From assembly GCA_003165855.1 (NCBI GenBank), contig PMXH01000129.1, forward strand, positions 1 to 12,867: DNA of 12,867 nucleotides, read 5' to 3'. Origin of the DNA: Acidobacteriaceae bacterium (GTDB taxonomy: Bacteria > Acidobacteriota > Terriglobia > Terriglobales > Acidobacteriaceae). Position 1 is the first letter of the stretch. The number at the start of each line of letters is the position of its first letter. The position numbers were made by a program, and so were the translations under genes. The notes beneath the pieces are model-generated. The model searched no databases. It had not been told where the DNA came from and saw only the letters and a program-made list of their open reading frames with translations. This document shows, piece after piece, positions 1 through 7,367 of the stretch.

Positions 1-2328
1 TTCTGGCAGATGGGCGATACCGGCCCCTGCGGGCCGTGCAGCGAGATTCACTACGACATGGGCTTGGCGGCTTCGGATCAGGGACATACGGAATGCGCAT
101 TCCCTTGCGACTGCGGGCGCTACGTCGAGATTTGGAATCTGGTGTTCATGCAGTTCGACCGCGACGCGAGCGGCAAGCTGAATCCGCTTCCCAAGCCGTC
201 GATTGATACTGGGATGGGGCTGGAGCGCGTGGCTTCTGTGCTGCAGGGCGTGATCTCGAACTACGAGACGGATTTATTTACGCCGCTGATCAAGAAGGCA
301 GCGGAGTTAACGGGGACGTCGCTTACCAAGGAACTTCAGAAGGAAGCCAAAGCAAAGTCGGCGGCGTCTTTGCGAGTGATCGCGGACCACTCGCGCGCAG
401 CGACATTTCTGATCTCGGACGGAGTGGTTCCTTCGAACGAGGGCCGCGGATATGTTCTGCGGAAGATCATTCGCCGTGGCATTACTCATGGACGGCTGCT
501 GGGACAGACGAAACCTTTCTTGCATCAAATGGTGTTTGCCGTCCGCGACTTGATGGATGATGCCTATCCGGAATTGAAGGAGACTGCCGATAGGGTGTCC
601 AAGACTGTCGTCGCGGAGGAGATTCGATTCGCACACACTCTGGATCTGGGGCTCGGGAAACTCGGCGAAGATCTCGGTCCGTTAGTAGCCGAAAAAGTCT
701 CATCGGAGGGCTGGGATCCGACGGCTGCGCGTCCGACTCTCATCTATCCTGGCGAACAAGCCTTCAAACTCTACGACACCTTCGGAATGCCCCTGGACTT
801 CATACAGGATGCCGCACGAGATCTTGGCATCGCCTTTGATCAAGAAGGCTTCGATCGCGCGATGGACGAGCAGAAGACACGCGCACGCGCCTCCTGGAAG
901 GGTGCGGCGAAGCAGACCGCCAATCCTGCCTACCAGCAGCTGCCGAAATCTGCGTTCGAAGGTTATCGGCAGACTCGCTCTGATGGGTGCGAGGTGCTGG
1001 CCATCATTCACAACGGGCAGGGCGTGCGGGAACTCAAGGCTGGCGAATCCGGCGAGGTCATTCTTGATCACACGCCGTTCTACGCCGACTCGGGTGGACA
1101 GGTTGGTGACAAGGGATGGTTCCACTCGGATGATCACAATACTGTCGTTGCCGAGGTAACGGGATGTTATGCGCCGATTCAGGGCGTGCGGGCGCATCAG
1201 GTGGTTGCGAAACAGGCGCTGCGCGTGGGCGACAAAGTCGATGCCGTCGTTAACGCCGACGTTCGTCAGTCGACCATGCGCAATCACACGGCTACGCATT
1301 TGCTTCATGCCGGGCTGCGCGAAGTTTTGGGCAAGCATGTGAAGCAGGCGGGGTCGCTGGTAGCGCCGAATCATTTGCGCTTTGATTTTTCGCACTTCAC
1401 CGCCGTGGAAGACGAAGAGTTGCAGGATATTGAAGACATCATCAACAAGGAAGTGCTGCGCAACCAGATCGTCGAAACCATCACTGACGTTCCCATCGAC
1501 GAGGCGATCAGCCAGTATCACGCGATGGCGCTGTTCGGCGAAAAGTATGGCGACAAGGTGCGGGTGGTGCGGATTGGCGATTTCTCGACGGAGCTTTGCG
1601 GAGGGACGCACACCGGGGCGACCGGCGAAATTGGGCTGATCAAGATTCTGAAGGAAGGCAGCGTGTCGTCGGGGGTGCGGCGGGTGGAGGCGATAACCGG
1701 CTTGGGATCGCTGGCGCACTTCCGCAAGGATCACGAGTTGGAAGAGGTGGTGTCGGCTTTCGCTTCACCCACTCTTGCGCAAAAACCGCGCAAGAATGGG
1801 GCACCCTCCGCTGATGAGGCTCACACGAACCCGGATGAGATTTCCACCCACGCGGGGATGGCGTCGCCCGCCGAGGCCTTGAAGGCCGAACTCGACAAAA
1901 AGGATTCGGAGATCAAGCGGCTCACGCGTGAACTGGATCAGGCGCGGATGAAATCGGCGTCGTCTTCCACGGCGAACATTGGAGATCAGATTAAAGATGT
2001 GAAGGGCGTGAAGGTGCTCGCGCATCGCGTGGATAACCTGGAGCGGGCGCAATTGCGCACGCTGGTCGATCAACTGCGCGAGAAGATTGGCTCGGGCGTG
2101 GTGGTGCTGGGCTCGGCGTCGAATGGAAGCGTGTCGCTGATTGTGGGCGTCACGAAAGATTTGACCAGCCGCGTGCAGGCGGGGAAAGTGATTGGTCCGG
2201 TGGCACAGAGAGTTGGCGGCAAAGGCGGAGGCCGTCCCGATCTGGCTGAGGCTGGAGGAAAAGACGCCGGAGCGCTGGATGCCGCGCTGGACACCGCTTA
2301 CGCGGTAGTGGAGTCGCTGCTGACATGA
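1..2328 (+). CDS. alaS: Alanyl-tRNA synthetase, 5'-truncated by the window edge
   Basis: Charges tRNA(Ala) with alanine in the cytoplasm and clears mischarged Ser/Gly. The frame is open from base 1, and 775 residues are visible. Against a family length near 875-900 plus an internal insert, about 150 or more N-terminal residues (start, motifs 1 and 2) lie outside. Class II motif 3 (GMGLER) is at 211-228. The editing domain shows the zinc-binding HTATH at 1285-1299 and CGGTH at 1597-1611. A lysine/glutamate-rich coiled region follows (about 1880-1960), then the C-Ala domain ending in a Gly-rich [15 protein letters not shown] stretch (about 2209-2265), typical of intact AlaS. The linker after the editing domain carries about 33 extra, low-complexity residues (about 1765-1863) that include a palindromic repeat, listed separately. 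The stop codon overlaps the next start (ATGA). Identification is firm. Confidence 0.98.
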   Translation, partial: FWQMGDTGPCGPCSEIHYDMGLAASDQGHTECAFPCDCGRYVEIWNLVFMQFDRDASGKLNPLPKPSIDTGMGLERVASVLQGVISNYETDLFTPLIKKAAELTGTSLTKELQKEAKAKSAASLRVIADHSRAATFLISDGVVPSNEGRGYVLRKIIRRGITHGRLLGQTKPFLHQMVFAVRDLMDDAYPELKETADRVSKTVVAEEIRFAHTLDLGLGKLGEDLGPLVAEKVSSEGWDPTAARPTLIYPGEQAFKLYDTFGMPLDFIQDAARDLGIAFDQEGFDRAMDEQKTRARASWKGAAKQTANPAYQQLPKSAFEGYRQTRSDGCEVLAIIHNGQGVRELKAGESGEVILDHTPFYADSGGQVGDKGWFHSDDHNTVVAEVTGCYAPIQGVRAHQVVAKQALRVGDKVDAVVNADVRQSTMRNHTATHLLHAGLREVLGKHVKQAGSLVAPNHLRFDFSHFTAVEDEELQDIEDIINKEVLRNQIVETITDVPIDEAISQYHAMALFGEKYGDKVRVVRIGDFSTELCGGTHTGATGEIGLIKILKEGSVSSGVRRVEAITGLGSLAHFRKDHELEEVVSAFASPTLAQKPRKNGAPSADEAHTNPDEISTHAGMASPAEALKAELDKKDSEIKRLTRELDQARMKSASSSTANIGDQIKDVKGVKVLAHRVDNLERAQLRTLVDQLREKIGSGVVVLGSASNGSVSLIVGVTKDLTSRVQAGKVIGPVAQRVGGKGGGRPDLAEAGGKDAGALDAALDTAYAVVESLLT
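1768..1800. repeat. Palindromic repeat embedded in frame within alaS
   Basis: The arms CCCACTCTTGCGC (1768-1780) and GCGCAAGAATGGG (1788-1800) pair at 12 of 13 positions around a 7-base loop. It is read through in frame as part of an extra segment ([15 protein letters not shown]...) in the AlaS linker between the editing domain and the coiled coil. TTCACCCAC at 1764-1772 and TTCCACCCAC at 1842-1851 form a near direct repeat that may mark the insert's extent. From memory, palindromes of this form followed by GGGGCACCC are abundant between genes in acidobacterial genomes. I infer that this is a REP-type element captured inside a gene. The hairpin is seen directly; its origin is inference. Confidence 0.75.
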
Positions 2329-2708
2329 CCCTCGACAACGATCCCCAACCCGAGCGCTTACGATTCATCAAGCATAAAGGGCACGTCATCTACTCGATTG
2401 ACTTCACGCAGTGCACGGCGAAGGAGTTGTTGTTGCTGCTTGAGCAGGTTCGATCAGATATCGCGCGACACGCGCCGGGATCCGTGCTTGCGCTGACGGA
2501 CATCACGGGCGCGCAAATCGACAAGAAAGTCGCCACGCGCATGAAGGAAGTTCTAGTGCTCGATCGTCCTTACGTGAAGCGCTCCGCGTGGGTGGGGACG
2601 GAGAGTTTGCCGCACGTATTCTATGAGCATTTCAAGAGCTTCTCGCAACGCGACCTGCCGGTCTTCAAGACGCGGGAGGAAGCGATGGAGTGGCTGGTGC
2701 AGGACTAG
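2325..2708 (+). CDS. STAS/SpoIIAA-like small protein, function unknown
   Basis: A 127-residue soluble protein with no signal peptide or membrane segment. The sequence alternates predicted strands and helices: a strand near residues 11-26, a helix with [11 protein letters not shown] near 32-42, a hydrophobic strand [10 protein letters not shown] near 54-63, then KRSAWVG near 85-91 and a terminal REEAMEWL helix. This matches the pattern of STAS/SEC14-type (SpoIIAA-like) hypothetical proteins, which often end in an R/TxEEAxxWL helix. No catalytic residues can be named. Its ATG overlaps the alaS stop by 4 bases (ATGA), so it is probably translationally coupled to alaS and made from the same mRNA. 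The family call is by fold pattern only. Confidence 0.8.
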   Translation: MTLDNDPQPERLRFIKHKGHVIYSIDFTQCTAKELLLLLEQVRSDIARHAPGSVLALTDITGAQIDKKVATRMKEVLVLDRPYVKRSAWVGTESLPHVFYEHFKSFSQRDLPVFKTREEAMEWLVQD

Positions 2709-2760
2709 CCGGTTGCTGTAAGCTGTGGTTTCCGCAGTTGTCGAACCCCGACCCAAGAAA

Positions 2761-2799
2761 GTCGAGCTTCGCTCGACGGACAGCCGAGGGCGGCTGTCC
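2761..2799. repeat. Tandem double-hairpin intergenic repeat
   Basis: Two perfect palindromes lie side by side. GTCGAGC-TTC-GCTCGAC (2761-2777) has a 7-bp stem. GGACAGCCG-AGGG-CGGCTGTCC (2778-2799) has a 9-bp stem, followed by CCACATAAG. The pair sits in the 118-base gap between the STAS-like gene and the lipase. I recall the second palindrome plus its CCCCACAT tail as a very common repeat in acidobacterial genomes, which suggests a REP/BIME-like element. It could also attenuate read-through or protect mRNA ends. There is no T-tract, so it is not a typical intrinsic terminator. Confidence 0.75.
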
Positions 2800-2826
2800 C
2801 CACATAAGTTCCTCGAGAGGCGTCCA

Positions 2827-3741
2827 ATGGGCCAACTACTCGATCCGAAACAAGCGTTCTTCTATGGCCAGTTCGTGCAGGCCGCTTACATCATGTTCAG
2901 ACGCGATCCCTCGCAGCTCAGACCCGAGCCCCAGGCACACGACATCCCCGATGGGTGGGAACTTGGGGCGTGGATTCATATGTCGGATTTCGTCCTCAAT
3001 CTCAAGGAGCCGGAGTTCTACGGCATCGTCTGCCGCAAAGTCGACGAGCCGAACTCGCGCATCATCGCGATTCGCGGTACCGAGGGCGCCATCGAATGGA
3101 TCGATGACGCGGCCGCACTCCCCACTCCCTTCCGACAGGTGCCGAACACGGGGCGGGTGGCTAGCGGATTCGACAAAATCTACAGCACGTTGAAAGTGGT
3201 GAAGCGCAAGCTAGCCGAGGATCGCGCTGTCGCGGCAGCGGCCCCGGGGCTTCCAGAAGCGCCTGAAACCTTCGACGGCTCCTTCGGCGATCAGCTCGAT
3301 CAGCTGGCCAACAGCCGCGAGTCGGCGCGCGGGGTGAGACGGACGGCGGCAGAAGCGCGCCCACAGCGGCCGATGGTGGTCACCGGCCATAGCCTGGGCT
3401 CGGCACTGGCTACGCTGTTTGTGATGGAGAACGACACGAAAAAAAGGTTCGACATCACTACATCGTGCACGTTTGCCTCGCCGCGTGTGGGCACCCTGGA
3501 GTTTGCCCGGGCCTTCGATCAATTGCCCATCAATTCGTGGCGCATCGTCAATACGCTGGACGTGGTGCCGAAGCTCCCACCGCATATTCCTCTGCTGCTG
3601 GAATACGATCACGTCGACACCGCGTACCCGTTCACTTCCTCAGCGTTCGCGAAGAACAGTCTAGTCTGCTGGCATGCGATGGAGACGTATATGCACTGGC
3701 TGGACGCGAGTTATGCGCTGCGGCCGGAATGCGTGCCCTAA
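2827..3741 (+). CDS. Class 3 (fungal-type) lipase-like alpha/beta hydrolase
   Basis: A 304-residue probable carboxylester or acylglycerol hydrolase. The nucleophile elbow GHSLG is at residues 187-191 (Ser189), preceded by a hydrophobic strand. IRGTE at 83-86 is the oxyanion-side strand typical of Lipase_3. TFASPRVG (215-222) is the hallmark following strand. Asp245 (NTLDVVPKLPP) and His283 (CWHAMETY) complete the likely triad. An Ala/Arg-rich segment (about 131-180) looks like a variable insertion before the elbow. No signal peptide is visible, so it may be cytoplasmic. The start at 2827 is preferred because GAGAGG (about 2814-2820) precedes it at good spacing. The upstream in-frame start at 2725 would force translation of the double-hairpin repeat. 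Substrate unknown. Confidence 0.9.
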   Translation: MGQLLDPKQAFFYGQFVQAAYIMFRRDPSQLRPEPQAHDIPDGWELGAWIHMSDFVLNLKEPEFYGIVCRKVDEPNSRIIAIRGTEGAIEWIDDAAALPTPFRQVPNTGRVASGFDKIYSTLKVVKRKLAEDRAVAAAAPGLPEAPETFDGSFGDQLDQLANSRESARGVRRTAAEARPQRPMVVTGHSLGSALATLFVMENDTKKRFDITTSCTFASPRVGTLEFARAFDQLPINSWRIVNTLDVVPKLPPHIPLLLEYDHVDTAYPFTSSAFAKNSLVCWHAMETYMHWLDASYALRPECVP

Positions 3742-3772
3742 GTAGATTCGAGAAAGTACCGGTTGCTTCCCT

Positions 3773-3801
3773 TTGACATAGCTATCTTAGATAGCTATCA
3801 T
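3773..3801 (+). promoter_or_regulatory. Sigma-70 type promoter of the toxin-antitoxin operon
   Basis: TTGACA (3773-3778), a 17-base spacer and TATCAT (3796-3801, 5 of 6 matches to TATAAT). A start about 7 bases after the -10 box falls at about 3808, which is the A of the antitoxin ATG. The transcript is therefore probably leaderless. No Shine-Dalgarno sequence is present before that ATG, which fits. Confidence 0.8.
3778..3798. promoter_or_regulatory. Operator palindrome overlapping the toxin-antitoxin promoter
   Basis: ATAGCTATC and GATAGCTAT form a perfect 9-bp inverted repeat with a TTA centre. It begins in the last base of the -35 box and ends inside the -10 box. In Phd/VapB systems the antitoxin, often with its toxin, represses its own promoter by binding such palindromes. 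I infer that this is the autoregulatory site. Confidence 0.75.
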
Positions 3802-3807
3802 TATGGC

Positions 3808-4050
3808 ATGCAAGTCAGCGTAGCCGACGCAAAGAACAAGTTGCCGGAATTGATCAAGGCGGTCGAAGCCGGGGAGCCGGTAACCATCTGCCGCAGAGGT
3901 GTGCCGGTGGTAGACATTGTCCGCACGAAAAAACCGGCAAAGAGGAAGCCTAAGTTTGGAACGCTGCGGGGAAAAATTAGAATCTTCGACCCCGATTGGT
4001 GGAAGCCGCTAACGGACAAGGAAGCGCAAGAGCTTTTTGGGGGCGAATGA
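3808..4050 (+). CDS. Phd/YefM-family antitoxin (VapB-type partner of a PIN toxin)
   Basis: 80 residues. The N-terminal half (MQVSVADAKN KLPELIKAVE followed by AGEPVTICRRG and PVVDIV) is the classic Phd/YefM DNA-binding and dimer domain. The basic linker KKPAKRKPKFGTLRGK (about 41-56) leads to a C-terminal toxin-binding tail with acidic/aromatic DPDWWKPLTDKEAQELFGG. It should neutralise the downstream PIN toxin and repress the operon. The start at 3808 gives the canonical N-terminus. An upstream in-frame start at 3763 would translate through the promoter and operator, so it is rejected. The stop is one base before the toxin's GTG, so expression is coupled. Confidence 0.92.
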   Translation: MQVSVADAKNKLPELIKAVEAGEPVTICRRGVPVVDIVRTKKPAKRKPKFGTLRGKIRIFDPDWWKPLTDKEAQELFGGE

Positions 4051-4051
4051 G

Positions 4052-4432
4052 GTGCGGGTGCTGCTGGACACGGCGGTCCTGATTTTTGCCGTGGAGTCGC
4101 CGCAGCGCCTCAGCAAGCGGGCACACGCCGTTCTGAAGGACCCGGCAAACATCCGCGAGTTGAGTACGGTTTCGCTTACCGAGATTGCGATCAAGACCAT
4201 CTTGGGCAAGCTGAATATGTCGGCCGAAATTGCGCGCCAGGCGGTTGAGGACATGGATATTCACGTCCTGCCGTTCACAGCCGATCATGCTTTTCGTTTA
4301 TTCGAGGTACCCGCCCGCCACCCTGATCCTTTTGACCGGCAAATTATTGCACAGGCACTTTCTGAGGACATTCCGGTTGTGACTTCGGACGAAAAATTCC
4401 GGGGATACGCGGGGATTAGGGTTATTTGGTAA
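4052..4432 (+). CDS. vapC: PIN-domain ribonuclease toxin, VapC family
   Basis: A 126-residue PIN endoribonuclease, expected to cleave RNA with Mg2+/Mn2+ and arrest growth when its antitoxin is lost. The acidic centre is visible: Asp6 in the N-terminal RVLLDT strand, Glu44 in STVSLTEIAIK, Asp95 within HPDPFDRQIIAQA, and Asp113 in VVTSDEKF. The length is normal for the family and no active-site residue is missing, so the toxin appears intact. The GTG at 4052 gives the usual RVLLDT N-terminus. GGGGG at 4039-4043 provides a ribosome site 8 bases upstream. A TTG at 4037 is possible but adds five residues overlapping the antitoxin. It directly follows the antitoxin gene. Confidence 0.92.
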   Translation: MRVLLDTAVLIFAVESPQRLSKRAHAVLKDPANIRELSTVSLTEIAIKTILGKLNMSAEIARQAVEDMDIHVLPFTADHAFRLFEVPARHPDPFDRQIIAQALSEDIPVVTSDEKFRGYAGIRVIW

Positions 4433-4450
4433 CTCCCAATCGTGGGCGGT

Positions 4451-5566
4451 TCAGCTCCTCCACTTCAGCGTGACGGGCCCGGACATGGGATGCTTCATCG
4501 CGTTGCCGGTGCGTTTGGCTTCGAGATACGCGGCTTTCAATTGGAAATACCATTTGGCGGGACGATCGGCGTCGTCGATCAGCATGAGATGCGGATTGTG
4601 CTTCAGGCCTTCGGCTTGCAGTTCCATGGTGCGGCGGTCCTGTTCGACGAACTTGGCAAAGACAAACTTCAGCAACTGCGGACCCAGCGGCATCCAGCGG
4701 AAGATGTTCCAGGCGGCGACGACATCAATGCGGCACTGATTGCGGGTGATGGGCGTCACGGTGGTGAGCGATGAAAACCAGTACTTTCCTGCCCTGATGG
4801 TTTCCCGGCGCAGGTTGGGTAGAGCGAAGTCGATGGTGGTGGTGATGGAATCGGCGGCGGCATAGAGGCGCAGAAGCTTGTAGGGCGCGGAGTTTGAGCT
4901 GGGCGTATGGGCGCTCATGCGAAAGCCGTTGGGAATCGGCTCGAAGTTCTTGTGCTTCTCGTGGATACTGTGGCGGCTGCGCCACCACCAGGCCTGATGG
5001 ACGAACGGTCCGTGCGCCGGATCCATGAGACCAATGATGCCGTGGTCGATGCTGACGGGCATGTCGGCGGTGAGGTAGGCGAGTTTGTACTTGCCGGTGA
5101 ATTTCTCGATCCGCGGGGCGGGATCGGGAGCTTCTTCGGGTTCGGTGAATCCCGCGCCCAGCGGGCTGGGATCGGGCATGTAGACCCAGACAAAACCATC
5201 CTGCTCTTCGCAGGGATAGCTGCCGGCGTAGATGCGCTCCACTTTCAGGTTCTGATCAGCGGTGAGTGAAGGAATGAGTTGGCACTGGCCGTTGTGGGCG
5301 TCGAAGGTCCAGCCATGGTAGGGGCATTCGAGGTTTTCTCCGTCGAACTTGCCGGAGTTGAGCGGCATGCCGCGGTGAGGACAGGCGTCTCGCAGCGCAA
5401 AGGGACGGCCCACGCGATCGCGTCCGACGACGAGCGGAATCTCAAGCAGCATGGCTTTGTGAAGTTGATTGCGATGGACGCGGTCGGCGGGCAGCGCGCG
5501 ATACCAGAAGCCGGTGAGCATGAGCGAGTCAGGCGCCTGGCGTTGGGGAGAATCGAGTTCGGGCAT
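4451..5566 (-). CDS. Rieske non-heme iron oxygenase, terminal oxygenase component
   Basis: 371 residues. The Rieske [2Fe-2S] ligands are Cys62/His64 (ACPHRGMPL) and Cys81/His84 (CPYHGWTF). The catalytic mononuclear iron site is probably His185 and His190 (DPAHGPFVH) with Asp310 (VEQDRRTME). The architecture matches single-component-type alpha subunits such as vanillate/caffeine demethylases and pheophorbide-type oxygenases. The substrate cannot be read from sequence. No reductase or ferredoxin gene lies alongside, so electrons must come from elsewhere. No signal peptide is visible. The upstream gene on the same strand encodes an MFS transporter, which hints at uptake and oxidation of one organic compound. 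A MITE-like element lies about 50 bases upstream of the start. No strong Shine-Dalgarno precedes the ATG, so the start is the weakest part of the call. Confidence 0.92.
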   Translation of the reverse strand: MPELDSPQRQAPDSLMLTGFWYRALPADRVHRNQLHKAMLLEIPLVVGRDRVGRPFALRDACPHRGMPLNSGKFDGENLECPYHGWTFDAHNGQCQLIPSLTADQNLKVERIYAGSYPCEEQDGFVWVYMPDPSPLGAGFTEPEEAPDPAPRIEKFTGKYKLAYLTADMPVSIDHGIIGLMDPAHGPFVHQAWWWRSRHSIHEKHKNFEPIPNGFRMSAHTPSSNSAPYKLLRLYAAADSITTTIDFALPNLRRETIRAGKYWFSSLTTVTPITRNQCRIDVVAAWNIFRWMPLGPQLLKFVFAKFVEQDRRTMELQAEGLKHNPHLMLIDDADRPAKWYFQLKAAYLEAKRTGNAMKHPMSGPVTLKWRS

Positions 5567-5615
5567 GGAAGCAGAAGTTAATTGTCGATGATCGATTACG
5601 GATTGAAGTCTTATG

Positions 5616-5760
5616 TGGCTGTTGAAAAACTCCCTTTCCGTCCCAAACCGCCAAATTGGAGGGATAGAAAATGTCTAGGAAAACTGAGAACGTCGTTTGT
5701 AGGGCTTCCTAATGCAAAGTTTTTTCGGCATTTTCTGGTGATTGAGTTTTTCAACAGCCA
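5616..5760. mobile_element. MITE-like element with terminal inverted repeats and target duplication
   Basis: TGGCTGTTGAAAAACTC (5616-5632) and its exact reverse complement (5744-5760) bound a 145-bp, AT-richer segment. CTTATG occurs immediately outside both ends (5610-5615 and 5761-5766) and reads as a target-site duplication. The end base is ambiguous: an 18-bp TIR with TTAT flanks fits equally well. Inside are a strong ribosome site (GGAGGG, 5658-5663) and a 13-codon frame. This looks like an internally deleted insertion sequence that keeps only its tips and cannot move unless a full-length relative supplies transposase. I cannot assign the IS family without a database. Confidence 0.85.
5671..5712 (+). 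pseudogene. Possible N-terminal transposase remnant inside the MITE
   Basis: ATG at 5671 lies 7 bases after GGAGGG and opens a 13-codon frame, MSRKTENVVCRAS, ending in TAA at 5710-5712. A near-perfect ribosome site before so short a frame, inside an element bounded by inverted repeats, suggests the start of a deleted transposase gene. The peptide is too short to assign to a family. Confidence 0.4.
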
Positions 5761-5886
5761 CTTATGTTAGCACTCGCAGGACACCACAGGCGCGTACGGA
5801 ATTAAGCTCGTGCGCCGATCTGCTGCGCGCTCAAAGCTTGCTGCCACGAGAGTGCAATGCCGCGGGCCAGCAGGTCTGGGTTTGGG

Positions 5887-7278
5887 CTAACTGGCGAGCG
5901 ACGCTTCTGCAGCCGCTGCCTGCCCGGCCTCGAAGGCGCGCTCTTTCTCCCCCACTTCGTCCAGTTGAAGATCCTTTGTCTCTGGAGAGTACAGCAGGCT
6001 GACGAAGGTCATGACGGCGCCGATGGTCAGGATCACGGCTGGCGACAACCACAGATCCTGCTTCTCGATCGCGGCGATGAAAGGAATTTTGTGAGCCCAC
6101 CACACGTAGATGCTGAACCAGGCGCCTAGAAGTGCACCCGAGGAGTAGCCGAAGCCCACACCGGCGGCGCGACGCCGGGTCGGGAAGCGTTCGCAGAGAT
6201 AGGCTGGAACAACTCCCCAGGCCAGCTTGAGCATGGCCGCCATTACGCAGCCTAGGACCGCCATCCACAGATTGTGCGCAATGGCTGCGTGATAAAGAAC
6301 GTAGAAGACCGGAATTCCAAACAGCACCAGAAAGCCGCAATACCACTGCGTCAGGATCTTTCTGCCGGTCTTATCCGACAGCCAGCCATAGAAGTTGTAG
6401 CCCAGGAACGCCATGAACAACGCGAAGCCGTAAATCAAGCTGTAAGTCGTGGTGTTGAAGCCGCGTCCCTTGAGGGTCAGGATGTTGGGGAGGAAACCAT
6501 AGACCGAGTAATCGGTGAGGAACAGGCCGGTCATGAAGAAGAAGACCTGGAGAAAGTCAAAGAGTTGAGGTGGCTTAAAGAGGCTCAGGAAGGGAGACTT
6601 TTCGATTTTGCCGCTGGCCTTGGCCTTTTCGAATTCCGGCGACTCATGGAGATTGTTCCGAATGTAAAGCGCCAGGAATACCGGAATAACGCCGGTCATG
6701 AAAACGATGCGCCAGCCGTAGGAGATCATGGTTTCTTTAGTGGTCAAGAAAGAAACCAGGGCGAATACGAGCGAGCCGAGGACGTAGCCCAGGGGGAAGC
6801 CCGATTGAATGAAGCCACCAATCATTCCGCGCCTCTTTTGCGGAGCGTATTCAATGGCGAAGGTGTGACCCACGGCATATTCGCCGCCGAAGAAAATGCC
6901 CATCAGTAAGCGGAGCGAGCAGAACACGACATACGACCAAACGCCGATCTGGGCGTAGGTGGGCAAGAAGCCACCGAGGAGAGACATCAGGCCTACGCCT
7001 CCGATGGTCAGGACGAGCAGGAAGCGGCGGCCAATCTTGTCGGCATAGCGCCCAAACAGCGCCGAACCGATCGGCCTCGCCGCCATGGTGATGGAGTAGG
7101 TAAACACAATGACGATGTACTGCCAGGCGGCGCTGCCTTTGGGTGAAATGAAGACTTTGACGAGAATTGGAGCCATGACGAGAACCAACGCCATGTCGTA
7201 GGCGTCAAGCATGAACCCCAGGAACTGGGATATCATGGCCATCTTTGCATCTTTTGACAAGAGTTGTGGCTCGGACAT
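5887..7278 (-). CDS. Major facilitator superfamily transporter (organic acid/metabolite:H+ symporter type)
   Basis: 463 residues, about twelve hydrophobic segments, in the inner membrane. MFS motif A is seen twice: GRYADKIGRR at 76-85 (loop 2-3) and GWLSDKTGRK at 298-307 (loop 8-9), the two-fold pattern of 6+6 helix carriers. Other landmarks are DAYDMA in helix 1 (25-30), LRLLMGIFFGGEYAVG in helix 4 (122-137) and NNLHESPEFEKAK in the central loop (208-220). They place it near the metabolite:H+ symporter / aromatic-acid / SHS branches. It lacks the Jen1 motif present in the neighbouring MFS protein. The start has an excellent AGGAGG site just upstream. It is the upstream gene of a minus-strand pair with the Rieske oxygenase, so a substrate shared with that enzyme is a reasonable guess. 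Confidence 0.93.
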   Translation of the reverse strand: MSEPQLLSKDAKMAMISQFLGFMLDAYDMALVLVMAPILVKVFISPKGSAAWQYIVIVFTYSITMAARPIGSALFGRYADKIGRRFLLVLTIGGVGLMSLLGGFLPTYAQIGVWSYVVFCSLRLLMGIFFGGEYAVGHTFAIEYAPQKRRGMIGGFIQSGFPLGYVLGSLVFALVSFLTTKETMISYGWRIVFMTGVIPVFLALYIRNNLHESPEFEKAKASGKIEKSPFLSLFKPPQLFDFLQVFFFMTGLFLTDYSVYGFLPNILTLKGRGFNTTTYSLIYGFALFMAFLGYNFYGWLSDKTGRKILTQWYCGFLVLFGIPVFYVLYHAAIAHNLWMAVLGCVMAAMLKLAWGVVPAYLCERFPTRRRAAGVGFGYSSGALLGAWFSIYVWWAHKIPFIAAIEKQDLWLSPAVILTIGAVMTFVSLLYSPETKDLQLDEVGEKERAFEAGQAAAAEASLAS

Positions 7279-7348
7279 GGAGCCTCCTGGTGGACAACTG
7301 GACCACGACGCGGGCCTATATATAACACGGCGACGACTATAGGTTAGC

Positions 7349-7358
7349 GATTTAAATC
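7349..7358. promoter_or_regulatory. AT palindrome in the divergent MFS control region
   Basis: GATTTAAATC is a perfect 10-bp palindrome near the middle of the 178-base gap between the two divergent transporter genes. It could be a regulator site or simply AT-rich promoter DNA. TATATATAA at 7317-7325 is a possible -10 region for the minus-strand gene, but no convincing -35 accompanies it. Confidence 0.3.
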
Positions 7359-7367
7359 ACGCGCGGT

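Larger units (their letters stand above)
5567..5886. other. 320-base intergenic gap between transporter and oxygenase genes
   Basis: Both flanking genes are on the minus strand. The middle (5610-5766) is occupied by the MITE-like element and its flanking duplication. The remaining roughly 120 bases (5767-5886) downstream of the MFS stop contain only imperfect GC-rich inversions, with no T-tract terminator and no open frame worth calling. Removing the insertion would leave a gap of about 170 bases. Confidence 0.7.

Noticed and set aside
700..1734. 344-codon open frame on the minus strand opposite alaS
   Set aside because: It lies wholly within alaS, has Arg/His-rich composition typical of an antisense shadow in GC-rich DNA, and shows no recognisable domain.
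2725..2826. Longer N-terminus for the lipase-like protein
   Set aside because: It would translate the double-hairpin repeat, giving an Arg/Ser-rich tail foreign to the family; a good ribosome site precedes 2827.
3763..3807. Fifteen extra N-terminal codons for the antitoxin
   Set aside because: They cover the promoter and operator palindrome, and Phd/YefM proteins normally begin at the MQVSVADAK position.
3742..4432. Part of a larger defence island around the toxin-antitoxin pair
   Set aside because: The flanking genes are a lipase and a Rieske oxygenase, with no nuclease, methylase, integrase or phage gene nearby.
5582..5770. 62-codon plus-strand frame across the intergenic gap
   Set aside because: It runs through both inverted repeats of the MITE and has no ribosome site; the element explains the region better.
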